From the NCBI GenBank assembly GCA_023447015.1, contig JAEXPG010000064.1, positions 1 to 14,317 of the forward strand: DNA of 14,317 nt, read 5' to 3'. The notes beneath the pieces were generated by a model. The model saw only the letters and a program-made list of their open reading frames with translations, did no database searches and was not told the DNA's origin. Positions 1 to 6,862 of the stretch are shown one piece after another. The first letter of the stretch is position 1. Each line of letters begins with the position of its first letter. The position numbers and the translations under genes are program-made. The DNA comes from Verrucomicrobiota bacterium. GTDB taxonomy: Bacteria; Verrucomicrobiota; Verrucomicrobiia; Opitutales; Opitutaceae.

Positions 1-1145
1 ATCAGGTCGACGTGGTCGAGGACCATGCGCTTGATGATCGGGATCTTGTCGGCGTCCTGCGGCTGGGTCTTGATCGTCATGCTGTTGATCTTCGAGGCGA
101 CGGCGTAGGCCTCGTCGGCCACGGCGACGACGGGGATCGGGGTCTTGGACAGCAGCTCGATCAGGCGCGGGTGCGGGAGGGTGTTGCCGGTGAGGACGAT
201 GCCGGAGACGACCTTGCCGCCGGAGAGGCCGGCGGTGGATATGGTCGCGAAGAGCAGGTCGTCGCGGTCGCCCGGGGTGACGAGGAGGACGCCCGGCTTG
301 AGCACGTCGACCACGCCCTTGGCCGTCATCGCACCGATGACGACCTCCTCGATGCGCTCGTTGGCGCCGCTCGCGCGGCCGTTGAGCCAGCGGCCGCCGA
401 TCTCCTCGACGATCTGGGCGAGGTTGGGCGAGGTGAGGGGTTTCTGGATCGGGAGGACGCCGAGCAGCGGCACGCCCAGCCGGGCGAGGCCGCGGCCGGC
501 GTAGTCGGCGATGAAGCCGAGCTTGTCGGGCTCGACCTTGTTCACGATGGCGCCGATGACCTGCACGCCCTCGCGGTCGAAGAGGGCCTTGTTCATGGCG
601 ATCTCGTCGACGGGGCGGCCGATGCCGCCGGAGGAGACGAGGATGACCTTGGCGTCGAGCAGTCGGGCGACGGAGGCGTTGGAGAGGTCGAAGACGGAGC
701 CGACGCCGGCGTGGCCCGTGCCCTCGATGATGGTGAAGTCCTTCTCCCAGGAGACGCGGTCGAAGGCGCGGCAGATGCGGTCGACGAGGACGGGCAGCAT
801 GCCGGCGGGATCGGTGAGGTAGCGGCGGGTGAACTTCCCGTCGATGGTGACGGGGCTCATGCTCTCGATGGGGACCTTGACGTGGTAAATGGTGTCGAGC
901 AGCACGGAGTCCTCGTCGATCTGGTGGCCCTCGACCTCGACGAAGCGCTGGCCGACCGGCTTGATGAAGCCGACCCGCGGATACAGCGTCTGCAGGGCGG
1001 CGAAGAGGCCGAGGCAGGTGGTGGTCTTGCCCTCGTTCATCCGGGTGCCGGCAACGAAGATGCGCTTGGTGGTCGTGTTGGTCGGCTTGGCGAGGAGACC
1101 GGCGGGTGCCTCCTGGAAGCCGTCGGGCATGGTGGTCGTGGGCAT
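1..1145 (-). CDS. BioD-like P-loop plus DRTGG domain protein (Pta N-terminal-type regulatory protein), 3' end missing
   Basis: Reading the reverse strand from the ATG at 1145 gives 381 codons with no stop, running off the left edge. The N-terminal half is a dethiobiotin-synthetase-like P-loop domain, with an intact Walker A at residues 33-42 (GTRMNEGKTT). Later segments IIEGTGHAGVGS and VSSGGIGRPVDE are typical of this fold. A DRTGG domain follows from about residue 250, recognised by VVIGAM and VTPGDRDD. This two-domain unit is the N-terminal half of long bacterial phosphotransacetylases such as the E. coli enzyme, where it is regulatory. Here it is a separate protein encoded 164 nt downstream of the catalytic gene, so a role in controlling acetyl-phosphate/acetyl-CoA exchange is inferred. 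An alternative in-frame ATG lies at 1130. Neither start has a clear ribosome binding site. Only a short C-terminal tail is probably missing. The domain assignment is firm and the function is inferred. Confidence 0.85.
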   Translation of the reverse strand, partial: MPTTTMPDGFQEAPAGLLAKPTNTTTKRIFVAGTRMNEGKTTTCLGLFAALQTLYPRVGFIKPVGQRFVEVEGHQIDEDSVLLDTIYHVKVPIESMSPVTIDGKFTRRYLTDPAGMLPVLVDRICRAFDRVSWEKDFTIIEGTGHAGVGSVFDLSNASVARLLDAKVILVSSGGIGRPVDEIAMNKALFDREGVQVIGAIVNKVEPDKLGFIADYAGRGLARLGVPLLGVLPIQKPLTSPNLAQIVEEIGGRWLNGRASGANERIEEVVIGAMTAKGVVDVLKPGVLLVTPGDRDDLLFATISTAGLSGGKVVSGIVLTGNTLPHPRLIELLSKTPIPVVAVADEAYAVASKINSMTIKTQPQDADKIPIIKRMVLDHVDL

Positions 1146-1161
1146 GGGACGAAAGGGGGAT

Positions 1162-1307
1162 CGCGGAATGCGGATTGCGGATCGGGTGGCGGCGCGGAGT
1201 CGGCTCGGGAGCGGGATGCGCGGATTATTGATGGGGGATTGCCACTTGGCGTGCGGCGAGGCGGAGCGGGGGGCCTCCGGAGCATCCGCATTCCGCGTTC
1301 CGCAATC
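1162..1307. repeat. Inverted repeat of GCGGA-rich units, REP/MITE-like
   Basis: The gap between pta and the DRTGG gene holds a perfect 14-bp inverted repeat. The left arm CGCGGAATGCGGAT is at 1162-1175 and its exact complement is at 1284-1297. Each arm lies in a short run of degenerate direct copies of a TGCGGAT-like unit: 1165-1183 on the left, and the reverse-complement series at 1284-1307 on the right. The 108 nt between the arms show no gene I can support. Such arrays are often dispersed intergenic elements. The inverted layout could also fold in the mRNA between the two genes. No second copy was noticed in this window, so dispersal is unproven. Confidence 0.6.
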
Positions 1308-1309
1308 TT

Positions 1310-2341
1310 CTAGTCGGAGCCGTAGAGGAGATTGTGGCTGATGGCCTGGACGCCGACGATGGCGGCGGCGCCGAAGACATCGTGCGCGCTTGAGCCGCGG
1401 CTGATCTCGGCGGCGGGGCGGGACAGGCCGGTGATGATCTGGCCGAAGGTGTTGGCGCCGGCGAGGACCTGCACGAGCTTGAAGGCGATGTTGCCGGAGT
1501 TGAGGTCGGGGAAGATGAGCACGTTGGCCCGGCCGCCGACGCCGCCGGCCACGCCCTTGGCGGCGGCGGTGCGGGGATCGAGCGCGGCGTCGACCTGCAT
1601 CTCGCCGTCGATCTCGATGGTGAATTTCTGCTCGGGGACCTTGGCGCGGGCGAGCTCGGTGGCCTGCCGCATCTTGAGCACCGACGGATTCGCCGAGCTG
1701 CCGTGGCTGGAGTAGCTCAGGAAGGCGACCCGTGGGGTGTCGTTGGTGAGGTGGTGGGCGATGCGGGCGGCGGTGATGCCGATGTCCGCGAGTTGCTCGG
1801 CGGTGGGTTCGGGGATGACGCCGCAGTCGCCGAGGAAGAGGGAACCGTCGAGGCCGACCTTGTTCTCGTCGAAGTCGAGCACCATGACCGAGGAGGCGGT
1901 GTTCACGCCCTCCTGTTTCGGCAGGATCTGGAAGAGCGGGCGCAGGGCGCTGGAGGCCGAGACGGTGGCGCCGCCGATGAGCGCGTCGGCCTGGGCGGTC
2001 GCGAGCATCATGGTGGCGTAGTAGCCGGGATCGGTCATGGTGGCGCGGGCCTCGGCCGGCTGGAGGCCGCGGCCCTTGCGGAGGTCGAGATAGCGGCCGG
2101 CGAAATCGTCGAGATCGGCGGCGCGGGCCGGATCGATCAGGCGCATCCCCTGCAGGGAGATGTCGAGGCGCAGGGCGGCGTCCTTGATGACGGAACGTTC
2201 GCCGAGGAGGATGGGCGCACCCATGCGGCGCGTGACGATCTGCCGGGCGGCCTGGATCACGCGAGGGTCGGCGCCTTCGGGAAACACGAAGCGTTTCGGG
2301 TGGCGCTGGAGTTTTTCGACGAGCCGTGGGATCAGCGGCAT
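1310..2341 (-). CDS. pta: Phosphate acetyltransferase, catalytic domain only
   Basis: This 343-residue protein is the PTA_PTB catalytic domain without the N-terminal extension of long Pta proteins. It interconverts acetyl-CoA plus phosphate with acetyl phosphate plus CoA in the cytoplasm, feeding the acetate kinase branch. Family marks include FPEGADPR near residue 20, GGATVSASSALRP at 123-135, YSSHGSSANP at 210-219 and SRGSSAHD at 314-321. The last matches the Ser-Arg and Asp shown to be catalytic in the Methanosarcina enzyme (Ser309, Arg310, Asp316). An ATG at 2383 would add 14 residues of Ala/Ser/Pro. I prefer 2341 because family similarity begins there and a candidate promoter overlaps the upstream ATG. 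The next gene downstream encodes the DRTGG partner. An acetate kinase gene may lie beyond the left edge, but this cannot be seen. Confidence 0.93.
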   Translation of the reverse strand: MPLIPRLVEKLQRHPKRFVFPEGADPRVIQAARQIVTRRMGAPILLGERSVIKDAALRLDISLQGMRLIDPARAADLDDFAGRYLDLRKGRGLQPAEARATMTDPGYYATMMLATAQADALIGGATVSASSALRPLFQILPKQEGVNTASSVMVLDFDENKVGLDGSLFLGDCGVIPEPTAEQLADIGITAARIAHHLTNDTPRVAFLSYSSHGSSANPSVLKMRQATELARAKVPEQKFTIEIDGEMQVDAALDPRTAAAKGVAGGVGGRANVLIFPDLNSGNIAFKLVQVLAGANTFGQIITGLSRPAAEISRGSSAHDVFGAAAIVGVQAISHNLLYGSD

Positions 2342-2355
2342 GGGTGAGGGAGCAG

Positions 2356-2384
2356 AGAATGAGGGCGATGCGGCGGCGGTCAAT
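2356..2384 (-). promoter_or_regulatory. Candidate sigma70-type promoter for pta
   Basis: On the reverse strand, TTGACC (2384-2379) is followed after 17 nt by CATTCT (2361-2356). These match the -35 and -10 consensus at 5/6 and 3/6 positions. Transcription would begin about 8 nt before the ATG at 2341, giving an almost leaderless message. That agrees with the absence of a Shine-Dalgarno sequence there. The -10 match is weak, so this is tentative. Confidence 0.3.
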
Positions 2385-2449
2385 GTCCGCGGCGGCGCAT
2401 GGGAACGCGGGGTGCGCGGCTTTGTTCCGCGGCGGCCCGGGGGCCGACG

Positions 2450-2484
2450 AAAAAAAGCCCGCCTCGCGCGGGGCGGAGGCGGGC
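2450..2484 (-). terminator. Rho-independent terminator of the CsgG-like gene
   Basis: Read on the minus strand, a 9-bp perfect stem (GCCCGCCTC / GAGGCGGGC, at 2484-2476 and 2465-2457) with a 10-nt loop is followed by seven T residues (2456-2450). It lies about 20 nt past the stop codon of the CsgG-like gene. This should separate that gene from pta, which is consistent with pta having its own promoter. Confidence 0.88.
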
Positions 2485-2503
2485 CGAGGAAACGGGGAGG
2501 CGG

Positions 2504-3484
2504 TTACTTGAGCACGACCGTGTCGCCGCGGGCGGGCATGTCGCCGGAGACGAGCTTGCAGGAGGAGGTCTTCTCCTTGGTGCTGACGACCTCGATCATG
2601 CCGAGGGTCTCGCCGTCGCTGGAGCCGAGCATCTCGCCGGTCTCGGGGTCGGTGAGGACCTCGCCCTTGCGGCGGATGGCGAAGGTCTGGCCGGAGCGGA
2701 TGCCGTAGTTCTCGCCGAGGTTGATGACGATGGCCTGCTCGGAGGCGAGGACGACGTTCCCCTCGATCGGGTAGGATTCCATCTTCGAGGCGATGAACTT
2801 CACGGCCTGGTTGATGCAGTCCTGGGCGGCCTCGCCGATCGGCGTCTTGGCGAAGGTGCCGAGCTCGGCACCCCACTTGGACTCGCTGTAGCCGAGGTTC
2901 AGGCCGGACTTGCCGGCCATGCCGCGGATGCGCTCGCTGGCGACCACCTCGCTGGTCGTGGTGTCGACGAGCTTCACCACGAGGACGATGCTCGATTTGG
3001 TGGCGGAGCCGCCGATGGTGAAACCCTTGATGCGCACGCCGCCGGAGTCGCCGGAAGTGTTGGAGGAGACCTCGGTGATGAGCGCGGTGGCGAGGTAGCG
3101 GGCGCCGCGGATCTTGCCGGTCTGGGCGACGCCGGTGGCCTTGGAGCCGCGCTTGCTGGACTGGAGGTCCTGCTCGTTCATGACGGCGTCGAGGTTGCCG
3201 CGCTCGACGATGATGAAGCGGTTGGTCGAGAAGAGGGCGGACTCGAGCATGGCGCGCATGTTGGCCTTGGCGCCGTCGTCGAAGTCGCAGCCCGCGGCTG
3301 TCTCGAAGTCGACGACCCCGATGGGATGCTTGATTCCGCTGTAGGAGCCCATCTGGCTGCCTTGGGTGTCGTCCTTTGGACGGGTGGCGGTGCTGGGCTT
3401 CATGAGCGCAGTGCCGACGTCGGCCTGGGCGAGGGCGGCGAAGGCGGCGATGGAGACGAGAGCGGCGATGGTTTGGCGTTTCAT
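2504..3484 (-). CDS. Secreted CsgG-family protein with FlgT-C-like C-terminal domain
   Basis: This 326-residue protein starts at the ATG at 3484. That start places a clean signal peptide at residues 1-21 (MKRQ, hydrophobic core, AQA cleavage site). An upstream open frame to 3670 would add 62 Pro/Arg-rich residues and bury the signal, so it is rejected. Residues 54-235 resemble the CsgG/LpoB/HfaB fold: IGVVDFETAAG, then RFIIVERGNLDAVMNEQ, then GARYLATALITEV and VVKLVDTTTSEVVASE. Residues 240-323 resemble the FlgT C-terminal domain, with VINLGENYGIRSGQTFAI and TGEMLGSSDGETLG. CsgG itself is an outer-membrane lipoprotein forming the curli secretion pore. This protein has no lipobox cysteine, and no other curli genes are nearby. 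A periplasmic envelope-assembly role is the most that can be inferred. A terminator follows at 2450-2484. Confidence 0.85.
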   Translation of the reverse strand: MKRQTIAALVSIAAFAALAQADVGTALMKPSTATRPKDDTQGSQMGSYSGIKHPIGVVDFETAAGCDFDDGAKANMRAMLESALFSTNRFIIVERGNLDAVMNEQDLQSSKRGSKATGVAQTGKIRGARYLATALITEVSSNTSGDSGGVRIKGFTIGGSATKSSIVLVVKLVDTTTSEVVASERIRGMAGKSGLNLGYSESKWGAELGTFAKTPIGEAAQDCINQAVKFIASKMESYPIEGNVVLASEQAIVINLGENYGIRSGQTFAIRRKGEVLTDPETGEMLGSSDGETLGMIEVVSTKEKTSSCKLVSGDMPARGDTVVLK

Positions 3485-3518
3485 GGTCGAATTCGGGTTG
3501 GGGCGAAAAGCTAGGGGG

Positions 3519-3547
3519 TGGATACGGTTTGGCGAGGGGAGAAGCAA
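3519..3547 (-). promoter_or_regulatory. Candidate promoter of the CsgG-like gene
   Basis: On the reverse strand, TTGCTT (3547-3542), a 17-nt spacer and TATCCA (3524-3519) resemble a sigma70 promoter at 3/6 and 3/6 positions with ideal spacing. The expected leader is about 28 nt before the ATG at 3484. It lies in the 186-nt divergent gap shared with murJ. It is more AT-rich than its surroundings, which is the main reason to list it. Confidence 0.3.
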
Positions 3548-3670
3548 GTTGTTTGGCCGTGCGGGCGTGGGCGGCGTCCGGCGGGCCGGGGATGCGTCGA
3601 ACGGGCCGGCGCGGGGCGGGTAATGGTCTTGCTCCCCGGGGTGGCGGCCGGGGAGAACGTTGCCCCTCAC

Positions 3671-5269
3671 ATGTCGAAGAACCTCGAACGCATCGGGCTG
3701 GTGGCCGGCACGACCATGGTCTCGCGCGTGCTCGGCCTGATCCGCGACATGCTCACCGCTGCCGTCTTCGGCACGACCGCCCTGGCCAGCGCGTTCTACA
3801 CGGCGTTCACGCTGCCCAACCTGTTCCGCCGGTTGCTGGGCGAGGGGGCGTTGACGGCGGCGTTCGTGCCGACGCTCAACGAGGAGCTCGCGCGGCGGCA
3901 GCGCGCGGGGGCGTTCGAGCTGGTGAGCCAGGTCGCGAGCTGGCTGCTCGTGGTGACCGTGGCTGTGGTGGCCGTGGCGATGCTGGTGCTGGGCTGGGGC
4001 TGGTGGGAGGGCGCGGCGACGGCATTGGGCGCGGCGCCGGAGACGATCGCCCGCTGGCGGCTCGGCGCGGAGCTGGCGGTGTGGCTTTTCCCCTACATGG
4101 TGTTCGTCTGTCTGGCGGCGGCCTTCAGCGCCGCGCTGCAGACGCTGGAACGTTTTCTCGAGCCGGCGCTTTCGCCGATCTGGCTGAACCTCGCGATGAT
4201 CGCGGCCTTGGCTGGCGGGGCGTGGGGCGGGTGGGCGGCGGATGGCGACACGCGGGTGCGGCTGTTGTGCGCCGGCGTGCTGGTCGGCGGTTTTTTCCAG
4301 ATGGCGGTGCCGGCGGCGGCGTTGATGCGGGAAGGCTGGCGTCCGCGGCTCGACCTGCGGCGCAGCGCGCAGGTGCGCGCGATCGTCGCGCTGATGGGGC
4401 CCACGGTGGTCGGCTCGGCGGTGTACCTGATCAACATGGCGCTGCTGCGGTTGGTCGGCCTATCGCTCAACGATGCGGCCGTGTCGTTGCTGAATCTGGC
4501 GACGCGCCTGATGGAGCTGCCGATCGGGGTGTTCGCCGTGGCGGTGTCGACGGTGGTGTTTCCGCTGATCTCGCGTCAGGCGGCGCAGGGCGACTGGGCG
4601 GCCTTCGCCGCCTCGTATCGGCGCGGCATGCGCCTGATCCTGGTGGTGAACATCCCCGCGGCGGCGGGGCTGGTCCTGCTGGCCGAGCCGATCATCCGGC
4701 TGCTCTTCCAGCGCGGAGCCTTCCATGCCGCGGATACGGGCGCGATGGCACCGGTCCTGGCGGTGTTCGCGGCAGGGCTGCCGTTCTTCTCCTTCGTCAA
4801 CCTCGTGCTGCGCGCCTTCTACGCCCGCAAGGACACCCGCACTCCGGTGCGGGCGGCGCTGCTGAGCTTCGTGGTGAACATCGGGCTGGGCCTGTTGCTG
4901 ATGGGCCCCCTGTCGACGGTGGGCCTGGCCCTGGCCAGCAACCTGGCGGTTGTCGTCCAGGCGTGGTTTCTCCAGACGCGGCTGGCGCGCGGAGACCAGG
5001 CGCTGGCGTTCCATCATCTCTGGCGCGATCTGCTCAAGATCGCGGCTGGTGTGGCGGCGATGGCTGCGGCCGTATGGCTCGGCCGGCTGATCCTCGAGGC
5101 TTGGCTGCCTGCGGCGCGCCTGCGGGATATCATGCTGCTGGCAACGATGATCCCGGTTGGCGCCGCGGTCTACGGGCTCGTGCTGTGGGGCCTTCGGCTC
5201 GACGGCCGGGAGGAGCTGCCGGCGCTGGCGGGACGCGTGCTCTCGCGGTTCGGCCTGCGACGCGGCTGA
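3671..5269 (+). CDS. murJ: Lipid II flippase MurJ (MviN family)
   Basis: This 532-residue, very hydrophobic polytopic membrane protein is of the usual MurJ length and should have about 14 membrane segments. The family flips undecaprenyl-linked lipid II across the inner membrane for peptidoglycan assembly. The N-terminus carries SRVLGLIRD (18-26) and LPNLFRRLLGEGA (48-60). Arg19, Arg25 and Arg53 match E. coli Arg18, Arg24 and Arg52. NLATRLMELPIGV (275-287) supplies the counterpart of Arg270 at Arg279. Ser40 sits where E. coli MurJ has Asp39. The start at 3671 fits the family N-terminus. In-frame ATGs upstream (3518, 3623) add an unlikely charged extension. The only purine-rich stretch, GGGAGA at 3651-3656, is 14 nt away and too far to be a normal binding site. 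The gene stands alone, divergent from the CsgG-like gene and convergent with rpmB. Confidence 0.95.
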   Translation: MSKNLERIGLVAGTTMVSRVLGLIRDMLTAAVFGTTALASAFYTAFTLPNLFRRLLGEGALTAAFVPTLNEELARRQRAGAFELVSQVASWLLVVTVAVVAVAMLVLGWGWWEGAATALGAAPETIARWRLGAELAVWLFPYMVFVCLAAAFSAALQTLERFLEPALSPIWLNLAMIAALAGGAWGGWAADGDTRVRLLCAGVLVGGFFQMAVPAAALMREGWRPRLDLRRSAQVRAIVALMGPTVVGSAVYLINMALLRLVGLSLNDAAVSLLNLATRLMELPIGVFAVAVSTVVFPLISRQAAQGDWAAFAASYRRGMRLILVVNIPAAAGLVLLAEPIIRLLFQRGAFHAADTGAMAPVLAVFAAGLPFFSFVNLVLRAFYARKDTRTPVRAALLSFVVNIGLGLLLMGPLSTVGLALASNLAVVVQAWFLQTRLARGDQALAFHHLWRDLLKIAAGVAAMAAAVWLGRLILEAWLPAARLRDIMLLATMIPVGAAVYGLVLWGLRLDGREELPALAGRVLSRFGLRRG

Positions 5270-5371
5270 GGTTGGAGTCAGCGGTCGAGGGGGGCGAGCC
5301 GGGGGCATGGGCCGACCCTCCAGTGGCGGTATCCGACCAGTCGGGCGAGATCCACCCCCCGGAAAAGAAGT

Positions 5372-5404
5372 GCCCCCGAGGGCGCTAAGCGCTCGCTCGG
5401 GGGC
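5372..5404 (-). terminator. Strong hairpin between convergent murJ and rpmB, probable rpmB terminator
   Basis: A 9-bp perfect stem (GCCCCCGAG at 5372-5380, CTCGGGGGC at 5396-5404) encloses a further small GCGC stem around TAA. Read on the minus strand, it is followed by a T-rich but interrupted tract (ACTTCTTTTCC), as expected for the end of rpmB, 30 nt past its stop. No T run follows on the plus strand, so any effect on murJ transcripts would rest on the hairpin alone. Confidence 0.7.
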
Positions 5405-5434
5405 AGGCGGGTGGATGGGTGAGCTATAAATTGG

Positions 5435-5665
5435 TCAGGCCTTTTGGATTTTGCCAGCCTTAATTGCTTTCACTGACACCAAAACGCGCTTCACGGAGCC
5501 GTTGGGCAGGCGAACCTTCACCTTCTGGAGGTTCGGCTTGAACCACCGCTTGGTGATGGCGGTGACGTGCGTGCCGATGCCGCCGCTCTTCTTGGACTGA
5601 CCCTTACGGTGAATGATGCTTCCCCGGGAGGGACGCTTGCCTGTGATCGCGCAGATTCGAGCCAT
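5435..5665 (-). CDS. rpmB: 50S ribosomal protein L28
   Basis: This 76-residue basic protein is a component of the large ribosomal subunit, of normal length for bacterial L28. It begins MARICAITGKRPSRG and contains the family signature GTHVTAITKRWFKPNLQKVKV in its middle (residues 31-51). The C-terminus ends in the Lys-rich VKAIKAGKIQKA. Only one cysteine (Cys5) remains where zinc-binding L28 forms have paired CxxC motifs, so this looks like a zinc-independent form. The start at 5665 matches the family. A longer upstream frame to 5917 is not plausible. There is no Shine-Dalgarno sequence before the ATG, which is notable for a highly expressed gene. It is transcribed divergently from the acyl-carrier fusion gene. 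Confidence 0.96.
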   Translation of the reverse strand: MARICAITGKRPSRGSIIHRKGQSKKSGGIGTHVTAITKRWFKPNLQKVKVRLPNGSVKRVLVSVKAIKAGKIQKA

Positions 5666-5770
5666 GGTGAAAGTGATTAAAGGGCCGAGAGCATCCGGCG
5701 GGCAGAGGGCATGGCAAGAGCTTTTTTGGAAAGAAACGAGAGGGAGGCCCCGCGGGCGGTGCGGCGGGAT

Positions 5771-5787
5771 CGTTCGGTCGCTGAACG
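5771..5787. other. Small dyad in the rpmB/ACP-fusion divergent gap
   Basis: CGTTC at 5771-5775 and GAACG at 5783-5787 form a 5-bp dyad around a 7-nt centre, just before the only AT-rich patch (GAAAATAGGG) upstream of the acyl-carrier fusion gene. Its position would suit an operator for the plus-strand cluster. It is short enough to arise by chance, and no clear -35/-10 pair was found in this 169-nt gap. Confidence 0.2.
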
Positions 5788-5834
5788 AAAATAGGGTTTG
5801 CGCCGCGACTTGCCGACTCTGTTTCATGCGCCGC

Positions 5835-6722
5835 ATGTCCGACGCCGAAAACACCCGTGGCGCTGCCACTCCGGGCCTGAGTCCCGCCGATGAGGCGGTC
5901 CTGCGCGATGCGCTCAAACGTTGCTCGCCGGCGACACTCGAGGCGGCGCTGACCTACCGCCGCACGGGTGACGTCGCTGCGATACCCGCGGTGGTGCTCG
6001 GCATTATCGAGCGGTTTGTCGATCCCGAGCACCGTCTGCGCCTGAAGACCGGCGAGACCGACCTGCGCGTGGTCGAGGATCTCGGGGTGGATTCGCTCAC
6101 CATGATGGAGGTGGTGATGTTGGTGGAGGAGAGCCTCAAGGTTTCCATCAAGAACGAGGAGCTGCGCGACCTGCGCACGATCGCCGACATCAACGTCTTC
6201 ATCGAGTCGCGGGTGTGCGGCAAGCCCGCCCCGGCGCCGGCGAAGCACCTGCCGGCGGAGGAGGTTCTCGCGACGATGCCGATGCAGCCGCCGTTCCTTT
6301 TTGTGCAGGAGGCGTCGGTTTCCCCGGCGGCCGCGAGCGGTCGCTATCAGGTGGCCGGGACGGAGTTTTTCCTGCAGGGACACTTCAAGAACAACCCGGT
6401 GCTGCCCGCCTCGATCATGCTCGAGGCGCTCGGTCAGCTCGCGGTGCTGTTCCTCCTGCGCGGCGGCGCGCCCGAGCTCGAACAGTCGGTCGATCCGGCG
6501 GCGATCTTCTTCACCGGCTGCGAGGGCGTGCGTTGCCATCGGGTGGTGAAGCCGGGCGACACCTTGGCTCTGTCCGTCCGCCCCAAGCGCATCAAGGCGC
6601 CGCTGGCGACCTTCGAGGGGACCGTGAAGGTCGGCGGGGAGAAGGCGGCCTTTGCCGAGGAGATCACGCTCACCTTCGGATACACGACTCCGGTCCATCC
6701 GGTTCCGCCGACCTCGGCCTGA
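5835..6722 (+). CDS. Acyl carrier protein fused to FabZ/FabA-like hotdog dehydratase
   Basis: This 295-residue cytoplasmic protein joins two activities usually encoded separately. Residues 50-127 are an acyl carrier domain, with the phosphopantetheine site EDLGVDSLTMME (Ser87). Residues 148-283 are a hotdog-fold domain like 3-hydroxyacyl-ACP dehydratase. QGHFKNNPVLPASIMLEALGQ (181-201) holds the expected catalytic His183 and Glu197. The consensus HFPGNP segment is changed to HFKNNP, and the glycine after the second proline is alanine. A Pro/Ala linker (131-137) separates the domains. A leading segment of about 45 residues (LKRCSPATLEAALTYRRTGDV) is not part of either domain. An ATG at 5826 would add three residues, and longer frames back to 5613 overlap rpmB and are rejected. 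It begins a same-strand run with a ketosynthase and an SDR, so it probably carries and dehydrates chains made by those enzymes. The substrate is unknown. Confidence 0.88.
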   Translation: MSDAENTRGAATPGLSPADEAVLRDALKRCSPATLEAALTYRRTGDVAAIPAVVLGIIERFVDPEHRLRLKTGETDLRVVEDLGVDSLTMMEVVMLVEESLKVSIKNEELRDLRTIADINVFIESRVCGKPAPAPAKHLPAEEVLATMPMQPPFLFVQEASVSPAAASGRYQVAGTEFFLQGHFKNNPVLPASIMLEALGQLAVLFLLRGGAPELEQSVDPAAIFFTGCEGVRCHRVVKPGDTLALSVRPKRIKAPLATFEGTVKVGGEKAAFAEEITLTFGYTTPVHPVPPTSA

Positions 6723-6862
6723 GTGGCACGGCCGCTGGGCGCCGCGGGCGCGCCCGGAGTGGTCCATAATTCCAGTTGCCTCCGCCGCGGCTGGTTTGGA
6801 CCCTCGCACCTTCACTCGTCGGGGATGGCAGTTGCCCGAGCCGGCGACCGTCCCTTATCGCA
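6723..6862 (+). other. 140-nt gap between dehydratase fusion and ketosynthase
   Basis: This is the largest gap inside the plus-strand cluster. It is too GC-rich to show a convincing promoter. CATAAT at 6765-6770 resembles a -10 element but has no -35 partner. TTGCCC near 6833 precedes a weak TATCGC that abuts the ketosynthase start. No hairpin with a T run was found. It could carry an internal promoter or simply be untranslated spacer. Confidence 0.3.

Noticed and set aside
1037..1291. 84-codon minus-strand frame across the pta/DRTGG gap
   Set aside because: The product is Pro/Arg/Ser-rich with no domain. It overlaps the inverted repeat and the start of the DRTGG gene in another frame.
12..1313. 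Long plus-strand open frame of 433 codons rich in Gly, Asp, Glu and Ala
   Set aside because: It is the antisense shadow of the DRTGG-domain gene, whose reverse-strand translation has clear family motifs. High GC content keeps such antisense frames open.
2399..3514. 371-codon plus-strand frame opposite the CsgG-like gene
   Set aside because: Its composition is Gly/Asp/Leu/Ala-biased without motifs. It is the antisense of a gene with signal peptide, recognised domains and a terminator.
5613..5834. N-terminal extension of the ACP-dehydratase frame back to 5613
   Set aside because: The extension overlaps the opposite-strand rpmB gene and has an Arg/Gly/Cys-rich composition unrelated to carrier or dehydratase domains.
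6833..6862. TTGCCC followed by TATCGC just before the ketosynthase start
   Set aside because: The spacing is 18 nt with a 3/6 -10 match, and the -10 would abut the ATG and leave no room for a start site upstream of it.
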